Below are positions 44,401 through 52,522 of a DNA stretch of 64,000 bases, one piece after another. A program made the position numbers and the translations under genes. The DNA is from JAXHTY01 sp034189225. Its GTDB lineage: Bacteria > Desulfobacterota > Desulfobacteria > Desulfobacterales > Desulfosudaceae. The notes beneath the pieces are model-generated. The model saw only the letters and a list, made by a program, of their open reading frames with translations. It was not told the origin of the DNA and made no database searches. Location: contig JAXHVL010000136.1 in assembly GCA_034189225.1 (NCBI GenBank), forward strand, positions 1-64,000. The letters are read 5' to 3'. Each line of letters opens with the position of its first letter. The stretch's first letter is position 1.

Positions 44401-44460
44401 CCCCGCCTGAACTCACTGCGCCAGGATCATCGTCGGTCCCCGGATGCCCTCTGTTATTGA
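41413..44460 (+). CDS. dnaE2: Error-prone DNA polymerase III alpha subunit (DnaE2/ImuC)
   Basis: 1015 residues, the DnaE2 length class. PHP domain at the start (IRSHYSLMWGTAAVREI, LALTDTDNLYG), polymerase palm with the catalytic PPDIDVDFAWDERDDV, then VSRAAVAVAGFSHADADGLRKVMSKK and the YSFCKPHSASYA region, helix-hairpin-helix, and an OB fold at the end (HICMAGWLITGKVVRTKHGDPM). Performs translesion synthesis with ImuB. Lies about 450 bases after imuB. The ATG at 41413 follows a leader hairpin, without a visible Shine-Dalgarno sequence. Confidence 0.92.
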   Translation: MIPLTIRSHYSLMWGTAAVREICNAARRLGYRRLALTDTDNLYGLRHFIQACKENDITPVIGAELTDPRTPDRAVLLVKNSEGYKNLCRVITARHLDPDFHLGDSVAGHGDGLAVLAATPRHLPQWHEAGIDVHAAIPRKPGPQSRRLCRAAGELNIPLVATPGSFFLAPGDIETHRLLRAIDLNTTIDRLGPAETAPADAWLASARTYQDRFHLCPEAVANTHRLSETLAFTGPDFGLVMPPWQGEGRLNAEAALRKAAYRGARQRYGHDLPPAVADRLDHELNIINAMGFAAYFLVVQDIVRLSPRICGRGSGAASLVAYCLYITNVCPVKHNLYFERFLNPGRKDPPDIDVDFAWDERDDVLAAVFERYPGHCAMMCNHVLVQPRLAVREVARVYGLTEAEISRVTRKMPWFWRKETAGPDILRELSKRPESRDLDLPAPWPDIMAAARNICGAPRYLSVHPGGIVITPNPVHEYVPVERAAKGVRIIQWEKDQAEDAGLVKIDLLGNRSLGVIRDAVCNLKANGHHLDEAAWAPEEDRRTQTALARGNTMGCFYIESPATRLLQQKSGTGDFAHLVIHSSIIRPAANDYIQEYLKRLHGAPWDPIHPLLAGVLDETFGIMVYQEDVSRAAVAVAGFSHADADGLRKVMSKKDKAHILNDFHERFVQGARKKHIPEAKISEIWEMMMSFSGYSFCKPHSASYAKVSFQAAWLKVHYPAEFMAAVISNQGGFYSTFAYVSEAMRAGISVLPPDVNRSGIKWQGKAQYIRVGFLSIRGLSCRTMEKTIAQRKKKEFTGVTDYLERVRPGTSETRALIQCGAFDALHPGVSRTMIMWELAHHDKARQPDASEPLLFAMPPSPLVPPPEMSEDPLKRRRQEFQVLGFLCDSHPMTLYRETLETKQVVKASHMRRHAGQHICMAGWLITGKVVRTKHGDPMEFLTFEDETDSFETTFFPGVYTRFCHMIDKGRPYLLQGTVDENWGAVTLTVQNVAALPRLNSLRQDHRRSPDALCY

Positions 44461-44538
44461 CCGGTGGCGCGTTGCCGGTGCAGCCCCTTCGCATCCATTC
44501 ACCACGGCTAATTTGTTCTAAGCCGTCCCCGGGCATTT

Positions 44539-45093
44539 TTATTGTTGGCCTTTTGTCTCTTTATAGGTGAGGTTTTTCATTTGCAATCCCTTCACCCTAG
44601 CATATCTTGCCATTATATATGCTATAATCACAAATACCGGTAAAGCAATTGCCGCTCTCGCAAGTGTAAATTTCCAACCCAAAAAATTAACCTCAAATAG
44701 CATCATGGGGATCTTCAGTGAAGAAAAGGCCCCAAGATACATAAAAACGTTTCTCATACTACAGCCCTTCTTCCAAAGAAGATGGACTGTAGGGAAGGCT
44801 CCATATAGTGGCCCCCCTTGAAACATGGCCAACATAATTACATAGACAGCACCTCGAAAACCAGACTCTTCGCCTATATGCTGCTGAATCAATTGTTTTG
44901 GAATCCAAACATCAAGAAGTCCGATCAGAATAAATATGCACGGAAGAATAATGACCATTTCACTTGAAAATGCCGTAAATTCACGGACAAGCTGTTTTCC
45001 AAAAGGGATTTCTAAGACAATAAGAACAAATGACGTGAGAGCAAAAATCAATGCAACTATATATCCAAATGGAATGTCAGATATTTTTTTCAT
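44539..45093 (-). CDS. Permease half-protein, C-terminal partner (ArsP/DUF318-like)
   Basis: 184 residues with about five membrane helices. GGPLYGAFPTVHLLWKKG and the Met-rich SLKIPMMLFE segment resemble one half of ArsP/YraQ-type permeases, which are normally single proteins of about 300-350 residues. The start overlaps the preceding stop (ATGA). Base composition is clearly more A/T-rich than the neighbours, suggesting transfer. Substrate unknown; ArsP relatives export organoarsenicals, others are unassigned. Confidence 0.6.
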   Translation of the reverse strand: MKKISDIPFGYIVALIFALTSFVLIVLEIPFGKQLVREFTAFSSEMVIILPCIFILIGLLDVWIPKQLIQQHIGEESGFRGAVYVIMLAMFQGGPLYGAFPTVHLLWKKGCSMRNVFMYLGAFSSLKIPMMLFEVNFLGWKFTLARAAIALPVFVIIAYIMARYARVKGLQMKNLTYKETKGQQ

Positions 45094-45569
45094 AAAATGA
45101 CTCCGACTAACAGGCCAATAATTAAGGCTCCAACCAAGAAAAGAAAATTGCGTAAAATGGTAAGAGGCAAGCCAAAATATGCTTTTTCAACCGGAAGTGT
45201 CAAAATACCAACCATCATGAGAGTTGTAATGAAAACAGCAAGTATCGATAATGGCACACCGTTTTGAGCCAACATCCCAGTTAAGGGGTATGCTATCGGA
45301 GCAGGAATTAATGCAATAGAACCGATAATAGCCGTTACAATAATCCCAAGCCACCCAGCCTGCTGCATTAAAAAAGATGCCAATGTTTTTTGAGGTACGA
45401 ATGCAAAAAAAATGCTGACCAAGACAAGTAGCACAAGAAACTGTGGCAAAAGCGCCATGAACATTTTAATACCCCTGCGCAGTCCCAAAGCCGTCTTTTG
45501 TTTATTGATTACCGCGGAAACTATGATTGCTATCAGTGTAATAGAAACCAACAAAAGATTTTTGGACAT
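45090..45569 (-). CDS. Permease half-protein, N-terminal partner (ArsP/DUF318-like)
   Basis: 159 residues, about four membrane helices, with the IALIPAPIAYPLTGMLAQNG loop and Pro-rich helix turns also seen in DUF318-type permeases. It is the upstream member of a coupled two-gene unit. Together with the downstream half (184 residues) it would equal one full permease. A/T-rich like its partner. Lies between tRNA-Leu and dnaE2. Confidence 0.6.
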   Translation of the reverse strand: MSKNLLLVSITLIAIIVSAVINKQKTALGLRRGIKMFMALLPQFLVLLVLVSIFFAFVPQKTLASFLMQQAGWLGIIVTAIIGSIALIPAPIAYPLTGMLAQNGVPLSILAVFITTLMMVGILTLPVEKAYFGLPLTILRNFLFLVGALIIGLLVGVIL

Positions 45570-45736
45570 ATAGTCTCCATAAATTGGTTTTCAATATGCC
45601 ATCAATTACTAGACTGCCTAAATGACGTATCAATGTCATTAACTTAAGGCCGTATTGCAATTTAATTTTATGAATTTATAAATAAAAATTGTTTTTTTGA
45701 GGGCATCCCGCACTTCATCAATAAGATTTACATAAA

Positions 45737-45773
45737 ACGTAAAAGGGGCCGCTACCGAAACAGCAAGCCCCTT
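45737..45773 (-). terminator. Intrinsic terminator after tRNA-Leu
   Basis: AAGGGGC / GCCCCTT arms with an inner GCTG/TAGC stem and TTTCGG loop, then TTACGTTTT, ten bases beyond the tRNA 3' end. Confidence 0.6.
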
Positions 45774-45782
45774 GAAATTTTC

Positions 45783-45869
45783 TGGTGCCGGAGGTCGGAG
45801 TCGAACCGACACGGAGTTGCCCCCGGAGGATTTTGAGTCCTCTGCGTATACCAGTTTCACCACTCCGGC
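45783..45869 (-). tRNA. tRNA-Leu (anticodon CAA)
   Basis: 87 bases. Acceptor stem GCCGGAG/CTCCGGC, discriminator A, encoded CCA, long variable arm (CGGGGGCAACTCCG), T-loop GGTTCGACTCC, anticodon loop CTCAAAA. The type II variable arm and CAA anticodon make it leucine (UUG codon). Confidence 0.95.
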
Positions 45870-45959
45870 AATCGTTTGTACAAAAATATACGAAATTCAG
45901 ATGTCGGTGTCAATGAAAAGCTAGGGGAAAAGCTGGGAAAAGCCGGGGGGAAAACGCTG

Positions 45960-46610
45960 TCACAAATGTGCCAGTGTGTCGAATATCAGGGAGGCGGGGA
46001 CAATGCCTTCCCTGAGAATGACGGGCGGAGAAACGGTGACATCGACCACGGTGGAGCCCACGCCCCCTCTGAGAGGGCCGGCATCGAGGATGAGATCCGG
46101 GCGCGAGGCAAGAACATCGTTGAGCCGGTCGGCTTCGGTGTATGGCCCTTGACCGGCGATATTGGCGCTGGTGCCGGTAAGGGGCCGGGGGCATTGCAGG
46201 ACAAGGGCCTGAGCCACGGGGTGGCTCGGCAGGCGGATGCCGATGGTGCTGTCGGGAGAGGCCAGGTGAACGGGCAGGCCTGTCGATGCGTTAAACACAA
46301 GGGTAACGCCGCCGGGCCAGAACCGGTCCATAATGCAGACCGCCGGCGGGGATATATCCGCGGCCAGTTCATTCACCACCTGTCTGTCCTTTACGAGCAG
46401 AAGAATGGGATTGGTTGCAGGGCGGTTTTTCATCTTACGGACTTTTGCCACGGCCTGGGGCTTAAAGGCATCCGCGGCAAGGCCGTAAATGGCGGCGGCG
46501 GGGAATGCCACCACGCCGCCGTTTGCGACAACCCGGCAGGCTTCGCCGATCAAATCGGCATCGGGAAAGTCCGGATCAATGGTACGGTAGTTATTGCCGC
46601 ATCCTGTCAA
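45960..46610 (-). CDS. Threonylcarbamoyl-AMP synthase (TsaC/Sua5/YrdC family)
   Basis: 216 residues if a TTG at 46610 is used; GGAG lies six bases before it and no ATG fits. The YrdC domain is shown by GGVVAFPAAAIYGLAADAF, KNRPATNPILLLV, WPGGVTLVF, STIGIRLPSHP and LTGTSANIAGQ. It makes the intermediate for t6A37 on ANN-decoding tRNAs. The start lies inside the end of the purD-purE gene (20-base overlap), so it is the second gene of that operon. Confidence 0.85.
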   Translation of the reverse strand: MTGCGNNYRTIDPDFPDADLIGEACRVVANGGVVAFPAAAIYGLAADAFKPQAVAKVRKMKNRPATNPILLLVKDRQVVNELAADISPPAVCIMDRFWPGGVTLVFNASTGLPVHLASPDSTIGIRLPSHPVAQALVLQCPRPLTGTSANIAGQGPYTEADRLNDVLASRPDLILDAGPLRGGVGSTVVDVTVSPPVILREGIVPASLIFDTLAHL

Positions 46611-48366
46611 GCTGCTCCGCCTTTCGTTCCACCTCGGCAACCATTTCCTTTTTGTGGGCCGCCAGTTTCTTTTCAAGGCCCTTGTCCGCGATGGCCAGCA
46701 TCTGAACGGCCAGGAATCCGGCATTCTTGGCGCCGACCTTGCCAATGGCTACGGTGGCCACGGGGATGCCCGGTGGCATCTGGACCGTGGACAAGAGCGA
46801 ATCCTGCCCGCCCAGCGGGGAGGCGTCGATGGGAACGCCGATCACCGGCAGCGTGGTATGGGAGGCCAAAACGCCGGCCAGATGAGCGGCCATACCCGCC
46901 CCGGCGATGATCACCTTGATCCCGCGGCGCCGCGCCGAGCAGGCGATCTCCTCGGCCCTGGCCGGGGTCCGATGGGCAGAGGCCACGGTCATTTCAAAGG
47001 GCACGCCGAATTTTTTCAGCACACCGGCTGCGCCGGTCATGGTGGACAGGTCGGAATCACTGCCCATGATAATACTGACCAGCGGCTTTTCGTCAATTCG
47101 GTTGAGTGCCTTTGCCCCGATATCCTTACGAAAGTAAACCCCGTCCCAGGAAATCTTTGATACGGTGGCATAGGCCCGCTTGATGGCCTTATCTATAGAG
47201 GGCCCGAGGGCTGTCACGCCCAGGACCCGGCCGCCGTCGGTCAGCACCTCCTTCCCCATGGCCTTGGTGCCGGCGTGAAAGGTCATCACGTCCTTCATCC
47301 GGTTCACATTCTTCAGGCCGGCAATGGGCATCCCCTTTTTATATGGGCCCGGGTACCCGCCGGCGGCCATGACTACGCAAACGGCGGCCCGCTCGTCAAT
47401 TTCCAGGGACACCTCATGAAGTTTGCCATCACACACCGCTTCCATGACCGGCACGATATCGCTTTTCAGGCGCATCACCAGAGGCTGGGTCTCGGGGTCA
47501 CCAAACCGGGCGTTGAACTCCAGAACCTTGATGTCGTCGCCGTTGATCATCAGCCCGGCATACAAGACGCCCCGGTAAGAAATGCCCTCGGCTTCCATGG
47601 CCTGTACCGTGGGCGTCATGATGGTTTCCATGATCTTCTTGTGAAGGTACTCGTCTACCACCGGAGCGGGCGAATAGGCGCCCATCCCCCCGGTGTTGGG
47701 GCCTTCGTCGCCGTCGTGGGCGGCCTTGTGATCCTGGGAAGATGGCAGTGGCAGTACGGTCTTGCCATCCGTAAAGGCCATAAACGAGGCCTCTTCCCCA
47801 TCGAGGCGCTCTTCCACAATCACCCGATCCCCGGCATTCCCGAAAACCCTGTCCTTCATGATCTGCTTCAGGGCGGCGGTTGCCTGCTTTTCGGTGGAAC
47901 AGACAAAAACCCCCTTGCCTGCGGCGAGCCCGTCGGCCTTGACCACCACGTTGCATCTCATGTCCCGGATATAGGTCAATGCCTCGTCATAAACATCAAA
48001 GCAGCGGCCCCGGGCCGTGGGGATCCCGTACTTCGTCATGATGTCCTTGGCAAACCCCTTGCTCGTTTCCAGGCGGGCCGCCTCCTTCCGGGCGCCGAAA
48101 ATTTTCATGCCGGCTTCCTCGAACCGATCCACGATGCCTTCCACAAGCGGGGCCTCCGGCCCCACCACGGTCAATTCGACCCCCTCGTCCCGGGCAAAAT
48201 CAAAGAGCCCGTCGATATCACCGGCATTAACGGGGACACATTCGGCAATGGCGGCTATCCCTGCATTTCCCGGGGCGCAATAGACTTTTTCCACCTTGGG
48301 ACTTTTCGAAATTTTCCACACAAGGCTGTGCTCCCTGCCACCGCTGCCGATTACCAGCACTTTCAT
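46591..48366 (-). CDS. purDE: PurD-PurE fusion: GAR synthetase and N5-CAIR mutase
   Basis: 591 residues, with AAGGAG six bases before the ATG. Residues 1 to about 425 are phosphoribosylamine-glycine ligase (VIGSGGREHSLVWK, VVGPEAPLVEG, VVKADGLAAGKGVFV, GPNTGGMGAYSP, EFNARFGDPETQ). After LNRIDEKP the PurE domain begins (VSIIMGSDSDLSTM, SAHRTPARAEE, GAGMAAHLAGVLAS, GGQDSLLSTVQMP). Both active-site sets look intact. PurD acts at step 2 and PurE at step 6 of purine synthesis, so the fusion joins non-consecutive steps. Confidence 0.92.
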   Translation of the reverse strand: MKVLVIGSGGREHSLVWKISKSPKVEKVYCAPGNAGIAAIAECVPVNAGDIDGLFDFARDEGVELTVVGPEAPLVEGIVDRFEEAGMKIFGARKEAARLETSKGFAKDIMTKYGIPTARGRCFDVYDEALTYIRDMRCNVVVKADGLAAGKGVFVCSTEKQATAALKQIMKDRVFGNAGDRVIVEERLDGEEASFMAFTDGKTVLPLPSSQDHKAAHDGDEGPNTGGMGAYSPAPVVDEYLHKKIMETIMTPTVQAMEAEGISYRGVLYAGLMINGDDIKVLEFNARFGDPETQPLVMRLKSDIVPVMEAVCDGKLHEVSLEIDERAAVCVVMAAGGYPGPYKKGMPIAGLKNVNRMKDVMTFHAGTKAMGKEVLTDGGRVLGVTALGPSIDKAIKRAYATVSKISWDGVYFRKDIGAKALNRIDEKPLVSIIMGSDSDLSTMTGAAGVLKKFGVPFEMTVASAHRTPARAEEIACSARRRGIKVIIAGAGMAAHLAGVLASHTTLPVIGVPIDASPLGGQDSLLSTVQMPPGIPVATVAIGKVGAKNAGFLAVQMLAIADKGLEKKLAAHKKEMVAEVERKAEQLDRMRQ

Positions 48367-48559
48367 GGTTATTCTCCTTTATGAACACTGAACCACTTGA
48401 AACATCATATCATTACATTATCATCAAATACATTTCCCTGGAAATTAGAAATTGGAAATTAGAAATCCGTCATGCCTCACTAGTGTCTAATCTCCAATTT
48501 CCAATTTCAGCCTGCAAAAGCCCGGCAACACGGCCCATAAAAACTTCAACTTTTGTCTA

Positions 48560-49507
48560 TCAGTTCTCTGTACCCTCCAGGCTCAATTGAATCAGCCGGT
48601 CCAGAAAAGCCGGAAACGACATGCCCGCCGTTTTTACCGCCAGGGGAAGCAGGCTGGTCTGCACCATGCCGGGGATGGTGTTGGTCTCAAGAACGTACAG
48701 GGTATCATCCGTTGCGATCATGTCCGTGCGGCTGCAGCCCTTGCAGAAAAGAGCCCGGTGAGCACGGCAGGCATAGTCCTGGACAGTCCGGGTGAGCTGA
48801 TCGTCAATGCGGGCGGGGCAGATTTCGGTGGTGGCGCCGGGTGTATATTTGGCTTCATAATCAAAAAAATCATATTGGTCGCCGGGAATAATCTCCACCA
48901 CCGGCAGGGGTGTGAGCGTTTCATTGCCGAGTACGCCGCCGGTGACTTCGACCCCCTTGATACAGGATTCCAGAAGAACCCTATCGTCATGGGCAAATGC
49001 AGCCAAAAGGGCGTCCTGAAGCTTGGCCGTTTCAGCAACGATGGTCATGCCGATGCTTGAACCGCCGGACACCGGTTTAACCACCAGCGGCAGCCCTAGG
49101 GTATCAACGGCCTGCTTGAGAACCGCATTGCGATCAGGAGTATCTGCCTGAAGAATCGTATAGGGAGGGACGGGAAGCCCGCTGATTTCGTAAATCCGCT
49201 TTGATGCGAGTTTATTGGCGGCAAGCGCACTGCCCAGAACTCCGGCGCATTGATAGGGAATGTTCAGTAAATCCAGAAATCCCTGAATGGTACCGTCTTC
49301 CCCGTTCGGGCCGTGAAGAACCACGAAAGCGGTATCGATTCGGGAGGCATCCGCAACGATTTTCGCCAGATCCGTTTTGGGATCGTATCGCAGGATTCGG
49401 TATTTTTCCTTATCCAGGGCGCGATATATCTGCTCACCGCCAGCCAGCGAAACTTCACGCTCCGCCGAGAGGCCCCCGGAAATCAGTGCCACTGTGATCA
49501 TCGACAT
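48560..49507 (-). CDS. ddl: D-alanine-D-alanine ligase
   Basis: 315 residues, ATP-grasp. ALISGGLSAEREVSLAGG, VLHGPNGEDGTIQGFLDLL, VVKPVSGGSSIGM, YDFFDYEAKYTPGATTEICPA and VLETNTIPGMVQTSLLPLA are Ddl signatures including the Ser and Tyr that select D-Ala. Joins two D-Ala for peptidoglycan precursors. Lies 193 bases upstream of purDE in transcription direction, with A/T-rich simple repeats (GGAAATTAGAAATTGG) between. Confidence 0.92.
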   Translation of the reverse strand: MSMITVALISGGLSAEREVSLAGGEQIYRALDKEKYRILRYDPKTDLAKIVADASRIDTAFVVLHGPNGEDGTIQGFLDLLNIPYQCAGVLGSALAANKLASKRIYEISGLPVPPYTILQADTPDRNAVLKQAVDTLGLPLVVKPVSGGSSIGMTIVAETAKLQDALLAAFAHDDRVLLESCIKGVEVTGGVLGNETLTPLPVVEIIPGDQYDFFDYEAKYTPGATTEICPARIDDQLTRTVQDYACRAHRALFCKGCSRTDMIATDDTLYVLETNTIPGMVQTSLLPLAVKTAGMSFPAFLDRLIQLSLEGTEN

Positions 49508-49524
49508 GCCTTTATCCCGGCGGG

Positions 49525-49902
49525 CTATTCCTTGCCACCGATACGCTCGCTCAGCCTGCCCATGTACCGCTGCGGTATCTCCATCTCAACACTGGTGCTG
49601 CGCATCATGTTCACCTTCGTAATCAGGAAATTCAGTTTTTTGTTCAGCCGGTACTGTTCGTGAATGTCTGATACGCCGGCCAAGAGGTCTTCGGTCTGTT
49701 TAATCTCTTTCCGCAGCTCAACTTCAGGGGGCAGGCAATCGGCATTTTTCAGGATCTTATAAGAAAGCCGAAGTTCTTCGGGAATATGGCTGTCATCGGA
49801 AAGTTCCAAAGGCCGCCCTGCCCCGGGCAGATTATCGAATGCGCCTTGCCTCTGGGCCTTCTTTATCCTGCGCTCCACGACTTTTTCAAATCCTGCCATC
49901 AT
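49525..49902 (-). CDS. DUF1992 (DnaJ-C28-like) protein
   Basis: 125 residues from ATG 49902; the longer frame from 50022 passes through a terminator hairpin and is rejected. Signature FEKVVERRIKKAQRQGAFDNLPGAGRPLEL is the DUF1992 hallmark also found in DNAJC28, here without a J domain. Role unknown; in bacteria it is often a stand-alone small protein. GGGAGG lies about 12 bases upstream. Confidence 0.85.
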   Translation of the reverse strand: MMAGFEKVVERRIKKAQRQGAFDNLPGAGRPLELSDDSHIPEELRLSYKILKNADCLPPEVELRKEIKQTEDLLAGVSDIHEQYRLNKKLNFLITKVNMMRSTSVEMEIPQRYMGRLSERIGGKE

Positions 49903-49918
49903 AGGGCAACTCGCCTCC

Positions 49919-49963
49919 CAAAAAAAACAGGCCCTCCTGAAATCAAGTCCAAAAGAGCCCCTG
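49919..49963 (-). terminator. Possible terminator/attenuator between tRNA-Met and DUF1992 gene
   Basis: Minus strand CAGG..CTC / GAG..CCTG hairpin followed by a run of eight T, 17 bases before the DUF1992 start. Stem has an internal mismatch loop. Confidence 0.4.
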
Positions 49964-50036
49964 TGTGCCTCGCCCGCCCGGGCGACTGGTCCGGATATTT
50001 CATTTGCCGGGGCAACCGGCACCGCCGGTTTTGAGC

Positions 50037-50113
50037 TGGTGGCGATGCAGGGATTTGAACCCCGGACGCTACGGATATGAGCCGTATGCTCTAACCAACT
50101 GAGCTACATCGCC
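50037..50113 (-). tRNA. tRNA-Met (anticodon CAT)
   Basis: 77 bases with encoded CCA. Acceptor GGCGATG/CATCGCC, D-loop AGCTCAGTTGGTTAGAGC, anticodon stem-loop TACGG-CTCATAT-CCGTA, T-loop GGTTCAAATCC. A closed first pair (G-C) argues for elongator Met rather than initiator; a lysidine-modified tRNA-Ile cannot be excluded. Confidence 0.9.
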
Positions 50114-50218
50114 ACATGCACCCCATGAAACATAAACTCATTCAAGTACCAGCTTCCCTGCCGTAAGTCAAGTGTTTTTATCGAATTTTTCAATTTTCAA
50201 AACAACTGATTGCAAGGG

Positions 50219-50568
50219 TGTGTGTTTTGATCATTGGAGCATTTGATATTCGGATTTGTTTCAAATTTCGAATTTCGCGCTTTGCTCCATACCGGCATAG
50301 CCTTTTATCGCTGACCTGGCCCAGCAGACCATGTTTTATTGAATGAATAAATTGGCTGATTGAGTTCCTTGGAAGTCCGCCCCCTGCCACGCAACATTAA
50401 CGCCGTCAGCAACTTTTGCAAAGCCGTGGCTTTCTCCACAGGAAAACCATACGGCCCAGGACTCAGGGACCTGAAATCAGATGACGTGTTTTCTTCATGT
50501 GCTTCATGTCCTTCATGGTAATTGCCACCTGATGGATTAAACCATGAAGAACATGAAACGTATGAAGG
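50219..50568. repeat. Repeat units between tRNA-Met and the DUF3426 gene
   Basis: 50219-50285 is the CATTTGATATTCGGATTTG unit; 50308-50345 the ACCTGGCCCAG leader unit (right arm decayed), the same order as before dnaE2; 50491-50568 the CATGAAG nonamer palindrome (sister of 4297-4373). No gene in 50114-50677. Confidence 0.65.
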
Positions 50569-50677
50569 CCGAAATCAAGCATCATTGGAAATCCACCAGC
50601 AGAAATCCATCGGCTCTCACACTCCTGCGTGAGAGCCGATGGGGAGACTCACCGTTAAGCTTACGGGGCCGTCCCCC

Positions 50678-52522
50678 TTACCGTGCCGGTACGGATTCCG
50701 ATACCGCCACCTCGTATTCCACGAGGTCCGGCGGCAGCTCGGGGATCACAATCATGAACGGCACGTTGGCGCCGGGCTGAACCCCCACATTCTGCTGGTC
50801 CATGCCGGCGCGATTGGCCAGGCGGGCCCGGATACTGCCGATATCATTTTCCGACAGTTCTTCAATTGTCAAAATGTTCCCACAATAGGCCGAAGTGGTG
50901 CGTGCCAGATTATGCCCCCGCGAGTACAGGTTTGCCGTCACCTCGATGAAACTCTTGGGCTCGGATGATTTATTGGTTGCGGTGCCGCTGATAATAAAAA
51001 GCTTGCCGGAAATATCGTTCTTTACAAAATCGCTCTGAATACTGCTTTGGACCACGCTGACATCGGAACCTGAAACAGCCGGCGGGCCCTGTTCGGAACC
51101 TGCTATCAATTCTCCGATATAGGGTATTTTTTCAAGGGAAGGCAGGTTCACCCCCATCCTTCCGGCCAGTATATACCCGCCCACCGCGAGGGCCGCCAGT
51201 ACAATCAGAACAATAACAATCGAGAGAAAAACCTTTCCAATCTTCTTCTTTGCCTTCTTTTTCTTATCCTTGCCGGCCTTCGCCGCTTTCTTCTTTTTGG
51301 CCTTCTTGTCTTTACCCGCGGCGGTTTCCGCTTCTTCACCGGCTTCAGCGGCCTCGTCTTCTTTCGAATCGAAGTCCACCTCGATGTCCTCGGCGTCTTC
51401 ATCCTCGTCCCCGGCCAGCATCTTTTCTATATCCGAAAAATCTTCATCCTCGGCACCGCCGAGCTCCAGGTCCTCATCCGGGGTTTCATCACTTTCATCA
51501 TCGGAAAGCTCCAGTTCAAGGTCCTCTGACTCTTCATCATCATCTTCTTCCGGCTCCAGCAGTTCCATCTCGATGGTCTGCTCCAGATCGGAAAGATCGA
51601 TTTCCTGCTGCTCCACGCCGTCCTCATCCCCGGCATCGCCAAAATCAAGCCCATCGGCCGACTCTTCCACGGTATCGGTAAAAGATTCGTCATCGTCGGA
51701 CTCCAGCAGGCTTTCAACCTCAGAAAAATCAAGCTCATCGTCTTCCTCATCATCAAGGCTCAGCTCGAGTTCGTTACTGCCGCCGTCACTTTCCGCCGCT
51801 TCATCATCATCCAGGGAGAGCTCCAGATCATCGTCGTCTTCATCCAGGCTCAGCTCAAAATCATCCTCATCTGTGGCGGGGCCTTCCTGCCCATCGTCGT
51901 CGCCATCATCCAGGGATAGTTCCAGATCATCAACACCCGCGTCATCATCTTCGTCCAAGGATAATTCCAAATCCTCACCGCCCGGCGCTTCGTCTTCGCC
52001 CTCTTCGTCTTCATCCAGGGATAACGCCATATCCTCGTCATCGAAGCTCAACTCCGGTTCCTCGCCTTCAACGCCGCCGGATTCGTCTTGGTCCGACTCG
52101 ATTTCTATATCCAGATCATCAGCGCCTTCGGCCGCTTCCCGGTTTTCATCCTCGTCAGTTTCATCCTCATCAATAGACAAATCAAGTTCATCCTCGCTCA
52201 AATCAAGCGACAGATCATCATTCAGTTCATCTTCGAAATCATCTTCTGAATCTGCTCCTGAATCTGGCCCGCCTTCCGGCTCACTTTCATCTTCTGCGTC
52301 TTGCACTCCAAAGTCCGGTGTTTCCCCGGCTGCCTTGTCTTCTTCATGTTCACCACCCCCGGTATCCGGCTCAGGCTCAGGTTCGGCCGCCGGTTCCTCA
52401 ACGGGGGGAAACGCCAGAAAAATATGCTTGCACTTGGAGCACCTGACCTTGGAACCGCTGGGCTTTAGAAGGGTTTCGTCGAGTCTAAAGCTGATACCGC
52501 ATTTTTCGCAGGTAATGATCAT
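50678..52522 (-). CDS. Zinc-ribbon, very acidic, single-pass membrane DUF3426 protein
   Basis: 614 residues. N-terminal MJ0042-type zinc ribbon (Cys5, Cys8, Cys28, Cys31). Residues about 45-400 are almost entirely Asp, Glu, Ser and Leu in irregular LELSLDED-like repeats. A Lys-rich patch (KKAKKKKAAK) then precedes one membrane helix (about 435-458), and a DUF3426 domain ends the protein outside the membrane. The acidic stretch is far longer than usual for the family. Such proteins sit near chaperone and regulatory genes but have no assigned role; the acidic belt could bind Ca2+ or basic proteins (inference). Confidence 0.8.
   Translation of the reverse strand: MIITCEKCGISFRLDETLLKPSGSKVRCSKCKHIFLAFPPVEEPAAEPEPEPDTGGGEHEEDKAAGETPDFGVQDAEDESEPEGGPDSGADSEDDFEDELNDDLSLDLSEDELDLSIDEDETDEDENREAAEGADDLDIEIESDQDESGGVEGEEPELSFDDEDMALSLDEDEEGEDEAPGGEDLELSLDEDDDAGVDDLELSLDDGDDDGQEGPATDEDDFELSLDEDDDDLELSLDDDEAAESDGGSNELELSLDDEEDDELDFSEVESLLESDDDESFTDTVEESADGLDFGDAGDEDGVEQQEIDLSDLEQTIEMELLEPEEDDDEESEDLELELSDDESDETPDEDLELGGAEDEDFSDIEKMLAGDEDEDAEDIEVDFDSKEDEAAEAGEEAETAAGKDKKAKKKKAAKAGKDKKKKAKKKIGKVFLSIVIVLIVLAALAVGGYILAGRMGVNLPSLEKIPYIGELIAGSEQGPPAVSGSDVSVVQSSIQSDFVKNDISGKLFIISGTATNKSSEPKSFIEVTANLYSRGHNLARTTSAYCGNILTIEELSENDIGSIRARLANRAGMDQQNVGVQPGANVPFMIVIPELPPDLVEYEVAVSESVPAR

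Noticed and set aside
44461..45869. Integrated element with attachment sites at tRNA-Leu
   Set aside because: No integrase and no duplicate of the tRNA 3' end near 44461-44540; only composition and position hint at transfer.
47275..48384. Plus-strand frame of 369 codons opposite purDE
   Set aside because: Antisense shadow of a well-conserved fusion gene; codon pattern and lack of domains argue against coding.
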